This document shows positions 14,816-23,607 of a stretch of 25,903 nt of DNA, piece by piece. The stretch lies in the NCBI GenBank assembly GCA_002387605.1, contig DGJU01000001.1:10688-36590 (forward strand). Reading direction: 5' to 3'. This DNA comes from Alphaproteobacteria bacterium UBA4588. GTDB taxonomy: Bacteria > Pseudomonadota > Alphaproteobacteria > Puniceispirillales > Puniceispirillaceae. A model generated the notes under the pieces. The model ran no database searches. It was not told the origin of the DNA and was given only the letters and a program-made list of their open reading frames with translations. A program made the translations under genes and the position numbers. The stretch's first letter is position 1. Each line of letters opens with the position of its first letter.

Positions 14816-15724
14816 TTATCGTGGAGGAAGAAAAATACGGCCAAGCTGAGCAGGCGCACCGCGCTCTGCCCGACCACCGCGGGACATTGCAACAAGAACA
14901 ATAATCGTCGCAAGATAGGGAAGCATCGAGAGGAACTGCGGCGACACTGACCAGCCGCGCGCTTGTCCTGCAAGCTGCATAATCGTTACACCACCAAACA
15001 GCACAGCGCCGCCAACAACACGCCATGGCTGCCATGAGGCAAAGACAACAAGAGCAAGGGCTATCCAGCCGCGCCCTGCCGTCATGCCTTCAGCCCAGTG
15101 AGGGGTTAGCACAAGTGGCAGATAGGCGCCTGACAGGCCCGCCATCATACCGCCAAACATCACAGTATAAAACCGCACTTTTAAAACAGAATAGCCAAGC
15201 GCATGAGCGCTCGTCGCATTATCACCAACCGCCCGGATAACAAGACCTGCCCGCGTTCGAAACAATACAAAAGACGTGCCAGCAACAAGCCCAATAGACA
15301 GATAAGCCAGCAAATCAAGCCGAAACAATACACCCAGAACCGGAATATCAGACAGTAACGGCACAATAAATACTGGCAGACCGTCTATCGCCTGACCAAC
15401 CAGTGGCGCGCCAATCAAGCCTGATAATCCAGTGCCAAAAATTGTGAGCGCAAGACCGGTTGCAACCTGATTTGTTGCAAGTCCTAGCACAAAAAATCCA
15501 AATAGAGCGGCTGTAAGTGCGCCCGCAGTAGCGCCCCCCAGCATCCCGATATAAGGAGAGCCTGAAAGAGATGTTACACCAAACCCTGCAACAGCGCCCA
15601 TCAGCATCATACCTTCAACACCAAGATTAAGCACACCGCTGCGCTCCACAACCAGCTCACCGGTTGCCGCAAGAATAAGCGGAACAGAGGTTAGCAAAAC
15701 GGTTAGCAATAATTCATCATACAT
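14816..15724 (-). CDS. BMP-type ABC transporter permease 2 (NupQ/YufQ-like)
   Basis: This encodes 302 residues with eight or so hydrophobic segments. GELVVERSGVLNLGVEGMML near the N-terminus and the RAVGDNATSAHALGYSVLK loop are typical of the second permease of BMP-type nucleoside importers (BPD_transp_2 fold). ATG 15724 is preferred over ATG 15730 because GGGGAG lies six bases upstream of the former and directly abuts the latter. It overlaps the end of permease 1 by eight bases. It forms the inner-membrane channel together with permease 1. Confidence 0.9.
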   Translation of the reverse strand: MYDELLLTVLLTSVPLILAATGELVVERSGVLNLGVEGMMLMGAVAGFGVTSLSGSPYIGMLGGATAGALTAALFGFFVLGLATNQVATGLALTIFGTGLSGLIGAPLVGQAIDGLPVFIVPLLSDIPVLGVLFRLDLLAYLSIGLVAGTSFVLFRTRAGLVIRAVGDNATSAHALGYSVLKVRFYTVMFGGMMAGLSGAYLPLVLTPHWAEGMTAGRGWIALALVVFASWQPWRVVGGAVLFGGVTIMQLAGQARGWSVSPQFLSMLPYLATIIVLVAMSRGGRAERGAPAQLGRIFLPPR

Positions 15725-16829
15725 CTGCATCTCCCCGGCTCATTTTGCCACCTGTCATCCGCAGATCAAAAGACAACTCATAACGCGTTATTGTCTCGCC
15801 TGCTAATAACATAAACAGTAAAATGCCTTTAAATACCCCTGTAACAACTTTGGGGATACCCATCGCAATCTGAGCTGAGTCACCGCCCAGCTCGCTCAGC
15901 GCTACAATCAGAGCCGCTAGAATTACCGCAGCCGGATTAAGCCGCGCCAGAAAGGCAACAATAATAGCGGTAAACCCATAGCCAAATGAAATCTGGGGCT
16001 GTAGCTGACCCATATTGGCAGAGACTTCTACCATACCAGCAAGACCTGCCAGAGCGCCTGAAACAAGCAATACAGAAAACGTCACAATGTTCGGGCTAAA
16101 GCCAGCAAAACGGGCAGCACGCGGCGCATCACCAGCAACCCGGACTTTAAATCCGGCAAGTGTCCGGCTGAGAATAAACCAGCCCAACCCTGAGACGCAT
16201 AATGCAATCAGAATGCCCCAATGAAGCTGGCCAAGTTTGCCAACTACCGGCAATGATAATTTACCGATAAGTGCTGCATCAGGATAATAAGGCGTCAACG
16301 GAAAGCCAAAAGACATCGGATCCCGCCATGGCCCGCGCACCAGCCAGTCAATCACTAGCCCGGCGACATAGGTAAGCATCAGCGATACCAGAATTTCATT
16401 GGTCTGAAAGCGGGTTTTCAGAAACGCCGGAACCGCTGCTAGCGATGCCCCGGCTATCATGCCCCCCAGAATCATCAGCGGCAGCATCATAAAATGCCAA
16501 GATTCGGGCAGATAAAGAGCTACCCACCCAGCGCCCAATGCCCCAAAAATCAGCTGACCCTCAGCCCCAATATTCCAGATATTAGCGCGATAACAGAATA
16601 CCAGACCGGTCCCGATAATAATCAGCGGACAGGCCTTTACAAAAAGATTTCCTATCTGGTCGGGCCGCGATAAAGGGGCAACGAAAAACTGATATAAAGC
16701 GTCAAGCGCGTTATAACCAAGCGCCGCAAAAATTAGCCCACCCAGAATAATAGACAGCAAAACAGACAAGACCGGCACAAGAAGCAGCTGGTGCGGTGAA
16801 ACATAAGGGCGGGGGGTGAGACGCATCAT
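15717..16829 (-). CDS. BMP-type ABC transporter permease 1 (NupP/YufP-like)
   Basis: This encodes 370 residues with about eight to ten hydrophobic segments. The diagnostic segment FCYRANIWNIGAEGQLIFGA appears near residue 80, and a loop with RVAGDAPRAARFAGF lies further on, both typical of the first permease in BMP/nucleoside systems. It is paired with permease 2 in the inner membrane. Its ATG overlaps the ATPase stop by four bases (ATGA), so the ATPase and the two permeases are translationally coupled. Confidence 0.91.
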   Translation of the reverse strand: MMRLTPRPYVSPHQLLLVPVLSVLLSIILGGLIFAALGYNALDALYQFFVAPLSRPDQIGNLFVKACPLIIIGTGLVFCYRANIWNIGAEGQLIFGALGAGWVALYLPESWHFMMLPLMILGGMIAGASLAAVPAFLKTRFQTNEILVSLMLTYVAGLVIDWLVRGPWRDPMSFGFPLTPYYPDAALIGKLSLPVVGKLGQLHWGILIALCVSGLGWFILSRTLAGFKVRVAGDAPRAARFAGFSPNIVTFSVLLVSGALAGLAGMVEVSANMGQLQPQISFGYGFTAIIVAFLARLNPAAVILAALIVALSELGGDSAQIAMGIPKVVTGVFKGILLFMLLAGETITRYELSFDLRMTGGKMSRGDADV

Positions 16830-18394
16830 ACGGCACGCTCCGAAACAGAATTTGTTATGCCGCCCATCATTAAGCCAATCGATTCAGCCGTCACATCCTG
16901 AGCCGGCAGGGGTTCACTTAACTGGCCCTGATTTAACACACAGATACGATGTGACATCACCAATAATTCTTCGAGATCCTGCGAGATAATAATAATTGCC
17001 GTACCATCTTCAAGAAGTCTGCGCATGGCAGCCCTGATAGCCTGAGCCGCGCCGATATCCACCCCCCATGTTGGCTGGGCAACAATCAGCAAGCGTGGCC
17101 GGCTCATCATCTCTCGGCCAATCATAAATTTCTGAAGATTACCACCAGAAAGGCTTCCGGCAAGCGGGTCATGGTGGGGCGTGCGCACATCATATGAGCC
17201 AATAATCTTGCGGCTCAGAGCGTGACATTTCACCCAGCTTACCAAGCCTGATGCGGACACATTATCTGGCTCATGCGATGCAGTAAGCAATGCATTTTCA
17301 GACAAGCTCATATTGATAATTGCCCCATGCCCATTGCGCTCTTCTGGAACGCAGCGCATGCCTTTTTGGCGGCGCATATCCGGCCCTAGTCCAGCGACAG
17401 ATACGCCATCCAGCTCTATCTTGCCTGCGGTTACATCGCCGATAGCTTCACCTGACAGCACTTCCATCAATTCGGTCTGACCATTACCTGCAATCCCGGC
17501 AATACCAAGTATCTCACCGCTCATTACGGATAATGAAATATCCTGCAAGGCTGTCGCAAAAGCTGTTGCTGCAGGGCGGCTTACCTGCGCCACACAAAAT
17601 AGGCTATCTGCTCCTTTGTGGAGGACAGGCGGCGTGCGCATGCTATTATCAAGAGCCGCCCCCACCATAAGCTCAGCAAGTTCTTTGGCTGATGTTGAGG
17701 CGCTATCACATGTCGTAACTTTTTTGCCCGCTCGCAGAATTGTCGCTTTGCTTGTCAGCGCTTTGATTTCATCGAGTTTGTGGGAAATAAACAGAATAGC
17801 ACAGCCATCATCACGCAAGCGCCGTAATACGGCAAAAAGCTGATCAGCTTCCTGCGGGGTTAACACAGAGGTCGGCTCATCAAGAATTAACAATGAAGGG
17901 TTTTGTAACAAACAGCGGAGAATTTCGACCCGTTGTTGCTCACCAACAGACAAATCACCAACCCGCGCATCGGGCGAGAGTGTCATGCCATACTCTGCTG
18001 AAACAGTAATAACCCGTTCCTTTACCTCGGAGAGCGAAATACCGGCTGGCAGGGCAAGCTGGATGTTTTCAGCAACGCTTAATACGTCAAACAGCGAAAA
18101 ATGCTGAAAGACCATTCCGATTCCCATATCGCGGGCCGCTTGAGGACTACGTATTTCAACCGGCGCTCCATGCCATAAAAACTGTCCCTCATCAGGAGAA
18201 AGCAGACCATAGACGAGCTTTACGAAGGTTGATTTTCCTGCACCATTCTCACCCAGAAGAGCGTGGATTTCTCCTGCGTGGATATCAAAATTGATGTCGT
18301 CATTTGCGGTAAAGGTGCCAAATCTTTTCGAAATGTGCCGCCCAGTTAATAAAGGTATCTCGCGATCAGGCGACATTATGAAATCCAACGACAT
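16826..18394 (-). CDS. BMP-type ABC transporter ATPase, two ABC domains (NupO/YufO-like)
   Basis: This encodes 522 residues carrying two fused nucleotide-binding domains. Domain 1 has Walker A GENGAGKST (48-56), signature LSVGEQQRVEIL and Walker B LLILDEPTS. Domain 2 has a degenerate P-loop (GIAGNGQTE), signature LSGGNLQKFMIGREM and a Walker B end AQPTWGVD with Gln in place of the catalytic Glu. This asymmetry is normal for sugar- and nucleoside-type double ATPases. It energises uptake with the two permeases downstream. The start is uncertain: ATG 18394 has no ribosome site, while ATG 18376 has GGA eight bases upstream. A hairpin at 18410-18425 lies only 15 bases before ATG 18394. Confidence 0.92.
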   Translation of the reverse strand: MSLDFIMSPDREIPLLTGRHISKRFGTFTANDDINFDIHAGEIHALLGENGAGKSTFVKLVYGLLSPDEGQFLWHGAPVEIRSPQAARDMGIGMVFQHFSLFDVLSVAENIQLALPAGISLSEVKERVITVSAEYGMTLSPDARVGDLSVGEQQRVEILRCLLQNPSLLILDEPTSVLTPQEADQLFAVLRRLRDDGCAILFISHKLDEIKALTSKATILRAGKKVTTCDSASTSAKELAELMVGAALDNSMRTPPVLHKGADSLFCVAQVSRPAATAFATALQDISLSVMSGEILGIAGIAGNGQTELMEVLSGEAIGDVTAGKIELDGVSVAGLGPDMRRQKGMRCVPEERNGHGAIINMSLSENALLTASHEPDNVSASGLVSWVKCHALSRKIIGSYDVRTPHHDPLAGSLSGGNLQKFMIGREMMSRPRLLIVAQPTWGVDIGAAQAIRAAMRRLLEDGTAIIIISQDLEELLVMSHRICVLNQGQLSEPLPAQDVTAESIGLMMGGITNSVSERAV

Positions 18395-18409
18395 GAAACA
18401 ATTAAAATA

Positions 18410-18425
18410 GCCCCCACATGGGAGC
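18410..18425 (-). promoter_or_regulatory. Hairpin in the leader of the BMP transporter operon
   Basis: On the minus strand GCTCCC, ATGT, GGGGGC form a six-base stem (one G-U pair) followed by TATTTTAATT, 15 bases before the first possible start of the ATPase gene. A second weak inverted repeat AAGGT/ACCTT (18437-18455) precedes it. It could be an attenuator or the distal terminator of the upstream pyruvate kinase gene. Confidence 0.4.
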
Positions 18426-18503
18426 CAAAAAATAATAAGGTAAAATAATAACCTTTGAGACGAGAGTCTATGACGGAATCAAGTGAAGCGAAAAGCTGAC
18501 GCA

Positions 18504-18534
18504 AAAATAGCCATATGGCCCATTTTATGGGGCC
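18504..18534 (-). terminator. Possible terminator of pyruvate kinase
   Basis: On the minus strand GGCCC (18534-18530) and GGGCC (18521-18517) form a short stem, overlapped by the palindrome GCCATATGGC, then TATTTTTG (T run at 18508-18504). It starts 28 bases after the pyk stop. The stem is short and alternative pairings exist. Confidence 0.45.
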
Positions 18535-18562
18535 GCGCCCTCCGCGTAATTATAAGCCAGCA

Positions 18563-19987
18563 TCAGAGCGCAATAACCCGTAATGCATTGGTTGAACCGG
18601 CAAGACCAAATGGCAGCCCTGAGACCATAACAATTGATTGACCTTGCTGGGCAATGCCGCGCTCTAATACCAGCTTGATGGCACCATCAACAGCATCTTC
18701 ATAGCCGGTTTCTGCCTGCTGGCTTGTCTGCACCCCCCATAAAAGCTGTAATTTACGTTCCACAGCAACCGAAGGCGATAAAACGAGAATAGGGCGTTTT
18801 GGGCGTTCACGTGCAATACGCACTGCTGTATTGCCAGATGCGGTGAAAACAATAATAGCAGCAGCATCAATAACATCTGCCAGCCGTGCGGCTGCTTCAG
18901 CAACAGCATGATAGATAGAATTTTCAACTTCGAGCGGTGGCGGGCCATCATTTTCATGAGCCGCAATATGGGCTTCTGCTTCACCAGCAATCGCTGCCAT
19001 CATCTCGACGGCTTGGCGTGGGTAATCTCCGGCCGCTGTTTCAGCCGACAACATTACAGCATCAGCACCTTCAAACACAGCGCCTGCAACATCTGACGCT
19101 TCAGCGCGGGTTGGCGTTGGCGCTTTTATCATGCTCTCCAGCATCTGGGTTGCCACAATGACGGGCTTACCAACCGACCGACATTTTGTTACCAGCTGCT
19201 TCTGGATAGACGGTACTGCCTGCGGCGGTAATTCAACGCCCAGATCACCGCGCGCAACCATAATACCGTCCGCTGCACTAATAATACCATCAATTTCAAC
19301 CAGCGCGGTCGGCTTTTCAATTTTTGCAACAATTCCCGCCCGTCCCTTGATAATAGCGCGCGCATCAAGAATATCTTGGGCGCGCTGAACAAAAGACAGC
19401 GCAATCCAGTCAATATCAAGTGGCAAGACAAATTCAAGATCAAGACGGTCCTTATCGGTTAGTGCAGTCACATCCAACGGCACGTCTGGTAAATTAACGC
19501 CCTTACGGCTCGATACCATCCCGCCAGTGGTCACAGTCGCAATGAAATGGTCTGATTTAACAGATTTTACAGCAAATCGCAGCTTGCCATCATCCATTAA
19601 TAAACGAGCGCCCGGAATAAGAGCTGCCATGATTTCAGGATGGGGCAGAGGCAGTTTTGTGCCGTCAGTGCCCAGACAAGATGCTGGCACCGCGCCCGCA
19701 TCATCAGGCAAATAGAAAAGAATTGTCTGCCCTTCGGCAATTTCAAACGGCGCATCAACGCTGCCAATCCGATATTTCGGTCCTTGCATATCGGCAAGAA
19801 TAGCAATTGGGCGCCCTGTTTCTGCTTCAATTTCACGAATATTTCGCACTCTATTTGCTTGTTCTTCATGGCTTCCATGACTGAAATTCAACCGGAAGAC
19901 ATTCACACCTGCATCAACCAGAGAGGCAATCTCGTGCTTTTGTGACGATGAGGGACCAAGCGTTGCGACAATCTTTGTTGATCTCAT
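18563..19987 (-). CDS. pyk: Pyruvate kinase
   Basis: This encodes 474 residues, a normal length. MRSTKIVATLGPSS, FRLNFSHG, AKIEKPTALVEIDGI, MVARGDLGVELP and the block from ATQMLESMIKAPTPTRAEAS to GADAVMLSAETAAGDYP are the active-site and cation-binding segments of the TIM barrel. The C-terminal domain (about 350-474) is also present. The enzyme converts phosphoenolpyruvate and ADP to pyruvate and ATP in the cytoplasm. AAGGG lies seven bases before the ATG. It stands between the ABC operon and the MFS gene, all on the minus strand, with intergenic gaps of 168 and 116 bases, so it is probably its own transcription unit. Confidence 0.97.
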   Translation of the reverse strand: MRSTKIVATLGPSSSQKHEIASLVDAGVNVFRLNFSHGSHEEQANRVRNIREIEAETGRPIAILADMQGPKYRIGSVDAPFEIAEGQTILFYLPDDAGAVPASCLGTDGTKLPLPHPEIMAALIPGARLLMDDGKLRFAVKSVKSDHFIATVTTGGMVSSRKGVNLPDVPLDVTALTDKDRLDLEFVLPLDIDWIALSFVQRAQDILDARAIIKGRAGIVAKIEKPTALVEIDGIISAADGIMVARGDLGVELPPQAVPSIQKQLVTKCRSVGKPVIVATQMLESMIKAPTPTRAEASDVAGAVFEGADAVMLSAETAAGDYPRQAVEMMAAIAGEAEAHIAAHENDGPPPLEVENSIYHAVAEAAARLADVIDAAAIIVFTASGNTAVRIARERPKRPILVLSPSVAVERKLQLLWGVQTSQQAETGYEDAVDGAIKLVLERGIAQQGQSIVMVSGLPFGLAGSTNALRVIAL

Positions 19988-20103
19988 GCTGCTACCCTTT
20001 TTAATGAACGATTAATTACAAATTTTTGAAAGCCATGAGCGAACATCATAACCTGTTGAGGACAGTAGTAAGACCCAAAGCCTGTTATGACAAGACAGCT
20101 GTC

Positions 20104-21399
20104 CTAATTCTTGCGCTGAGCCAACGGCACTTCATTCAGGCTGAGTGCCGCAATAAGGCCAATCACCGCAGAGCCAAGAATAGAGAGAAACGCAAGCCTG
20201 TAGTCAGCCGCATCATATAAACGAACGCCGGCACTGACATTTCCATTCCACATCATATCTAGCAGGATACCAACAAGCGGTTGCAGAATAGCGCCTGATG
20301 CGACAGTCATTGAATTCACGATACCTGTTGAGGCTCCGCCAAGATGAGAGGGCATGATTTCCTGAACAAGGGCATAGGTTGCTGCCATACCACCGCCTGA
20401 AAAGCCAATTAGCGCGATAACACAGACAAGCAGCCATAAGGGAAGCTGAGGCAGGAAAATCAACACACTTACGCCGCAAACAACACCAAATGACGCGCAG
20501 ACAAGAACGATTTTCCGCTTGCCAAGACGGTCAGACACCATACCACTAACAGGCGCGCCTATTGCCCAGCCTAGCAAAATAAACGACATCAGAAACGCCG
20601 CATTCGGGCGCTCAAGACCATAGGATTCCATCAGATAAGGGGTTCCCCAGAGCCCGCCAAGAGCAAGCATCGGGCCAGAAAGACAGGCAGCAACAACCGC
20701 AATTTTCCAGACATCCGGCAGAATAATGGCCGAGCTAACGCCCTGCCAGACAATCTGCCAGCTTTTTCCAGGCGGCGTTTTAATTTGAACAGGAGCATTC
20801 CGCACAAAGAAAAACACAATAAAGGATAGGCCAATACCAACAAACCCTAAAGCTGTCATACAAGCCCGCCAGCCTATTTGGTCCACAAGCAATGCTAATG
20901 GTGCTTGTGCAAGCGTGCCGCAGGACATCGCAAAAAACATCGCAAAACCAGCTAAAAAGGCAGCGCGGCTTGCCGGAAACCATTTTGCAGCCAGCGCAAG
21001 TGCGCCAAGAAAGGCAACCGATGAGCCAATCCCGATAAGCACCCTGCCAAGATAGGCAAATTCGATTGCCTCGGCTGCCCCAAACAAAAATGTCCCGGCC
21101 GCCGTCAGCAATAATGCACAGCCAAGAAGCAAGCGGGTACCAAACTGTTCGAGCAAAGCCCCTAGCGGTATCTGAAGCAGGACGTAAGGGTAGAAATATA
21201 ATGCAGATAATGTCCCCAACATTGCGCCGCCAATGGCAAATTCTCCCATAAGCTCAGACACCATAACGCTTGGCGCAACCCGGTGGAAAAAAGCATAGCC
21301 AAATGACAAGGCTGCCAGCGACCAGATAAACCAGCCCCGCAGAGACGGTCGTGGCTGGGCTTTTACTGTATCAAATGGCTCATTAGATGAATTAGACAC
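20104..21399 (-). CDS. MFS transporter
   Basis: This encodes 431 residues with about 12 hydrophobic segments. The major-facilitator motif A appears in canonical form in the second half (GMVSDRLGKRKIVL) and in weaker form in the first half (GALLEQFGTRLLL). The N-terminal FFHRVAPSVMVSELMGEFAI resembles the organic-acid or sugar-phosphate-antiporter branch of the family, but the substrate cannot be read from the sequence. The start is a GTG at 21399 with GGA six bases upstream; no in-frame ATG precedes it. It lies 130 bases downstream of the gamma-butyrobetaine-hydroxylase-like gene on the same strand, so transport of that enzyme's substrate or product is possible but unproven. Confidence 0.85.
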   Translation of the reverse strand: MSNSSNEPFDTVKAQPRPSLRGWFIWSLAALSFGYAFFHRVAPSVMVSELMGEFAIGGAMLGTLSALYFYPYVLLQIPLGALLEQFGTRLLLGCALLLTAAGTFLFGAAEAIEFAYLGRVLIGIGSSVAFLGALALAAKWFPASRAAFLAGFAMFFAMSCGTLAQAPLALLVDQIGWRACMTALGFVGIGLSFIVFFFVRNAPVQIKTPPGKSWQIVWQGVSSAIILPDVWKIAVVAACLSGPMLALGGLWGTPYLMESYGLERPNAAFLMSFILLGWAIGAPVSGMVSDRLGKRKIVLVCASFGVVCGVSVLIFLPQLPLWLLVCVIALIGFSGGGMAATYALVQEIMPSHLGGASTGIVNSMTVASGAILQPLVGILLDMMWNGNVSAGVRLYDAADYRLAFLSILGSAVIGLIAALSLNEVPLAQRKN

Positions 21400-21529
21400 G
21401 GCATTTCCATAAAATCAGGGCAGAGATTATTAACAGAGTTTAACGAGAGACAGAGACAACAATAACACCGCTTATACTATTGACCGCACTGTAAAACAGC
21501 GCTTTAGGAATAGCAAAATAAGGCAGCTT

Positions 21530-22738
21530 TTAAGACGGGCTATGATGGGATGCTCTTTTCTGGCGGGCAGCGATACGTAAGGCAGACCAAAGCTCTTCAC
21601 GTTCAACATAACATCCCCGCAATCGACGCGCCCCACTTGTCGGGTCAAAAGATGTCCGCCCATGCAAAACTCTCCGGTTATCAAAGCACATCATATCGCC
21701 CGGCTCGAGCTTGAAGCTCACCTTGAACGGCTCATTATTGCCAAGCAGATAAGCATGACGTAGCGCTTCATGAACAAGCGCCATTTCAGCTAAGGTGCCG
21801 CGCAGGGGCGCTCTCAGCCAGCTTGTCCATCGCACCTCATTAAGCTGGCCATTTTCATCATGGTGAAATAGCGGTACAGCCATCCGGTAATCAGATGTGG
21901 CAGCCTTATTAGCAAAATCAAGCGGCACAGTTGAGAGCAGCCGGAACATATCCGGGTCCTGTTTGCGCATAAAATCAGCAACGGCAAACCCGTCAGAAAG
22001 CGTTGAATGCCCACCAGTAGCGTCATTTTGAAGGCAGAACAGGAATTGAAGCCCGGGCATATATTCGCGTGTTGCAAGGTCTGTATGGGCCCGCAATTCA
22101 ACCGAGGTATAGGCGTTTGAATCTGCCTCCGGCTTCGTTTCAACATCAAAGATATGGCCAAAATTAGACGTCCGAATAACGCCTATCTTCCCCGGAAGCG
22201 TTTCAATTATTTCAGGCTCAGGGGGAAGTCCGCGCACAACAGCAACGCCGTATCGGGCAAGCGATAGCAAAAAACGATGAAATTCTTCTGAATCATCCAG
22301 CACAAGCGAGCCGTCTATTTTGGGAATATCATCAAATATCGCCGCATCCCACAGAATAGGTGAAACATCCGCGCCAAAATCGGTGTCTGATGACAGCCCC
22401 GTCTGATAGAGCCATCCCGGGTGATACAAGCATGTGCCAGTATCATCTGCAGACAGCGTGTGTGAAAAGCTGACAGAAACAAATCCGCTATCGAGAAGCT
22501 GCGCTGAGGTGATAGCAAACCCAGCCGGTATATCCTGCGGCTCAACCATCGTCTCCCTTGTTGTGGGATGCGATGTATGCGGCTCTGCTGCATGCTCACG
22601 CAAATTAGGGGAGAGGTGATGGCTTACCATTCCATCAGCCCACTGAATTTCAAGACCAAGAGGTTTGACAGTCAGTTCTGCAACCTGATGCATGGGATAG
22701 GTATCAAAATCGGGCGTAGAAAATAAAGAAGAAGACAT
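21530..22738 (-). CDS. Gamma-butyrobetaine hydroxylase-like Fe(II)/2-oxoglutarate dioxygenase
   Basis: This encodes 402 residues. The N-terminal region (about 20-115) resembles the DUF971/GBBH N domain, and the rest is a TauD/TfdA-type double-stranded beta helix. The iron triad is visible as H218-x-D220 (AHTDLATRE) and H359 (VLHGRTSFD), with R371/R372 as candidate 2-oxoglutarate anchors. In known members the enzyme hydroxylates gamma-butyrobetaine to L-carnitine or trimethyllysine. The N-domain zinc cysteines of canonical GBBH seem to be missing: the expected region reads LREHAAEPHTSHP, with no cysteine before C103. GAGGAG lies five bases before the ATG. A related trimethylamine compound is a plausible substrate. 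Confidence 0.82.
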   Translation of the reverse strand: MSSSLFSTPDFDTYPMHQVAELTVKPLGLEIQWADGMVSHHLSPNLREHAAEPHTSHPTTRETMVEPQDIPAGFAITSAQLLDSGFVSVSFSHTLSADDTGTCLYHPGWLYQTGLSSDTDFGADVSPILWDAAIFDDIPKIDGSLVLDDSEEFHRFLLSLARYGVAVVRGLPPEPEIIETLPGKIGVIRTSNFGHIFDVETKPEADSNAYTSVELRAHTDLATREYMPGLQFLFCLQNDATGGHSTLSDGFAVADFMRKQDPDMFRLLSTVPLDFANKAATSDYRMAVPLFHHDENGQLNEVRWTSWLRAPLRGTLAEMALVHEALRHAYLLGNNEPFKVSFKLEPGDMMCFDNRRVLHGRTSFDPTSGARRLRGCYVEREELWSALRIAARQKRASHHSPS

Positions 22739-22843
22739 ATCGGCTCCTCAGAGAGAGTGGTGTTAACCAGAATACACATCATCATGACATAAAAAATTTG
22801 TAAATCTAAAACTAGCACCACCTCGCAGACAAGACCCTATATG

Positions 22844-23095
22844 CTATCCAAACTGCCAGAAATACTTCGCGATGCCGTAAGAATAAAGACCTGTAAACAG
22901 GATGTTAATCCATTTTAGCTGCCATTCATTATGCAGCCATGCACAATACACCCAGATAAGACAAAAGGGCAGCGAGATAAACATCGTGTAAGGATACCAA
23001 TCTTCAATCACAGCAACAGCACTCGCAAGACCAAGCCCAAGCGCCACCCATTTCAGGACTTGTTCCGGAGAGTGGGTGAAAATTTTAGATGGCAT
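22844..23095 (-). CDS. Small three-helix membrane protein, family unknown
   Basis: This encodes 83 residues with three hydrophobic segments at about 14-30, 36-54 and 62-80, joined by short loops (EDWYP and HNEWQLKW). The layout, with a short basic start, a Trp after the first helix turn and a final aromatic-rich GIAKYFW helix, parallels the 74-residue protein at 24061-24285. The two are probably distant members of one family. I cannot name a function. AAAGGAG lies 13 bases before the ATG, longer than ideal. The DNA upstream is AT-rich and shared with the divergent gene at 23296. Confidence 0.62.
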   Translation of the reverse strand: MPSKIFTHSPEQVLKWVALGLGLASAVAVIEDWYPYTMFISLPFCLIWVYCAWLHNEWQLKWINILFTGLYSYGIAKYFWQFG

Positions 23096-23224
23096 AATGT
23101 AAGAATAGCTCCTTTGGTCAAAATGAATGGGCCATAGCGCTACTATAATACGATTAATCTTTTCATTAGTTGATCATATTTCTATTTATAATCAGAACCT
23201 TGCAATACCATTTAAAGTTGCAAT

Positions 23225-23242
23225 AAAAAGATGTATCTTTTT
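23225..23242. repeat. 18-bp palindrome, possible operator
   Basis: AAAAAGAT (23225-23232) and ATCTTTTT (23235-23242) are perfect reverse complements around a GT spacer. They lie 53 bases before the ATG of the gene at 23296, in the 200-base AT-rich region between two divergent genes. It could be a dimeric regulator site or a weak bidirectional terminator. Confidence 0.5.
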
Positions 23243-23295
23243 CGCATCTTTATTTAGTTCTAGTTCTATTATTTTATTATCATTATAGGTATAGA

Positions 23296-23607
23296 ATGGA
23301 CGTAAACATTATTCGAAAATTGAACAAAAATGCAGGATGCTCAATGTTCCTGTCGAAACCTTACGGTTTGGAATTATTGTTTATTTTGAGTATGTTCGAC
23401 CAACAAAATGCAGATAATGGCATTGATGATACGTTTGATGCTATTCAGTATCACCGGCCACGCCGTGCAGCATTTTCATCATTTATTGGCCAACTTCATG
23501 CCTACCATCACATCACAAAATCAGTAAGCCCCCTGAAAGGGAGCAAGCAAATCCTAAGATTGTCAGAAGACACGCTTAACGGGTTAGCAAAAGCTTTGGC
23601 ACGCTAA
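23296..23607 (+). CDS. Hypothetical protein, possible small winged-helix regulator
   Basis: This encodes 103 residues, all soluble. The C-terminal half (about 55-103) reads RRAAFSSFIGQLHAYHHITK followed by SPLKGSKQILRLS and a last helix LNGLAKAL. This order of helix, basic turn and beta wing resembles the wing region of small MarR-like DNA-binding proteins, although no database family comes to mind. The ribosome site is weak (AGG about ten bases upstream). It is the only plus-strand gene in the 3' third of the window. Its TAA overlaps the stop of the convergent acetyltransferase by three bases. The frame is long for such AT-rich DNA, which supports coding, but it may be spurious. Confidence 0.5.
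   Translation: MDVNIIRKLNKNAGCSMFLSKPYGLELLFILSMFDQQNADNGIDDTFDAIQYHRPRRAAFSSFIGQLHAYHHITKSVSPLKGSKQILRLSEDTLNGLAKALAR

Noticed and set aside
14796..15035. 80-residue N-terminal extension of the BMP binding protein
   Set aside because: It lies inside the permease 2 gene in another frame, is cysteine-rich nonsense, and ATG 14795 has a strong ribosome site followed by a hydrophobic N-terminus.
20026..20220. 64-residue plus-strand frame at the MFS 3' end
   Set aside because: Most of it is antisense to the MFS gene and it lacks a ribosome site.
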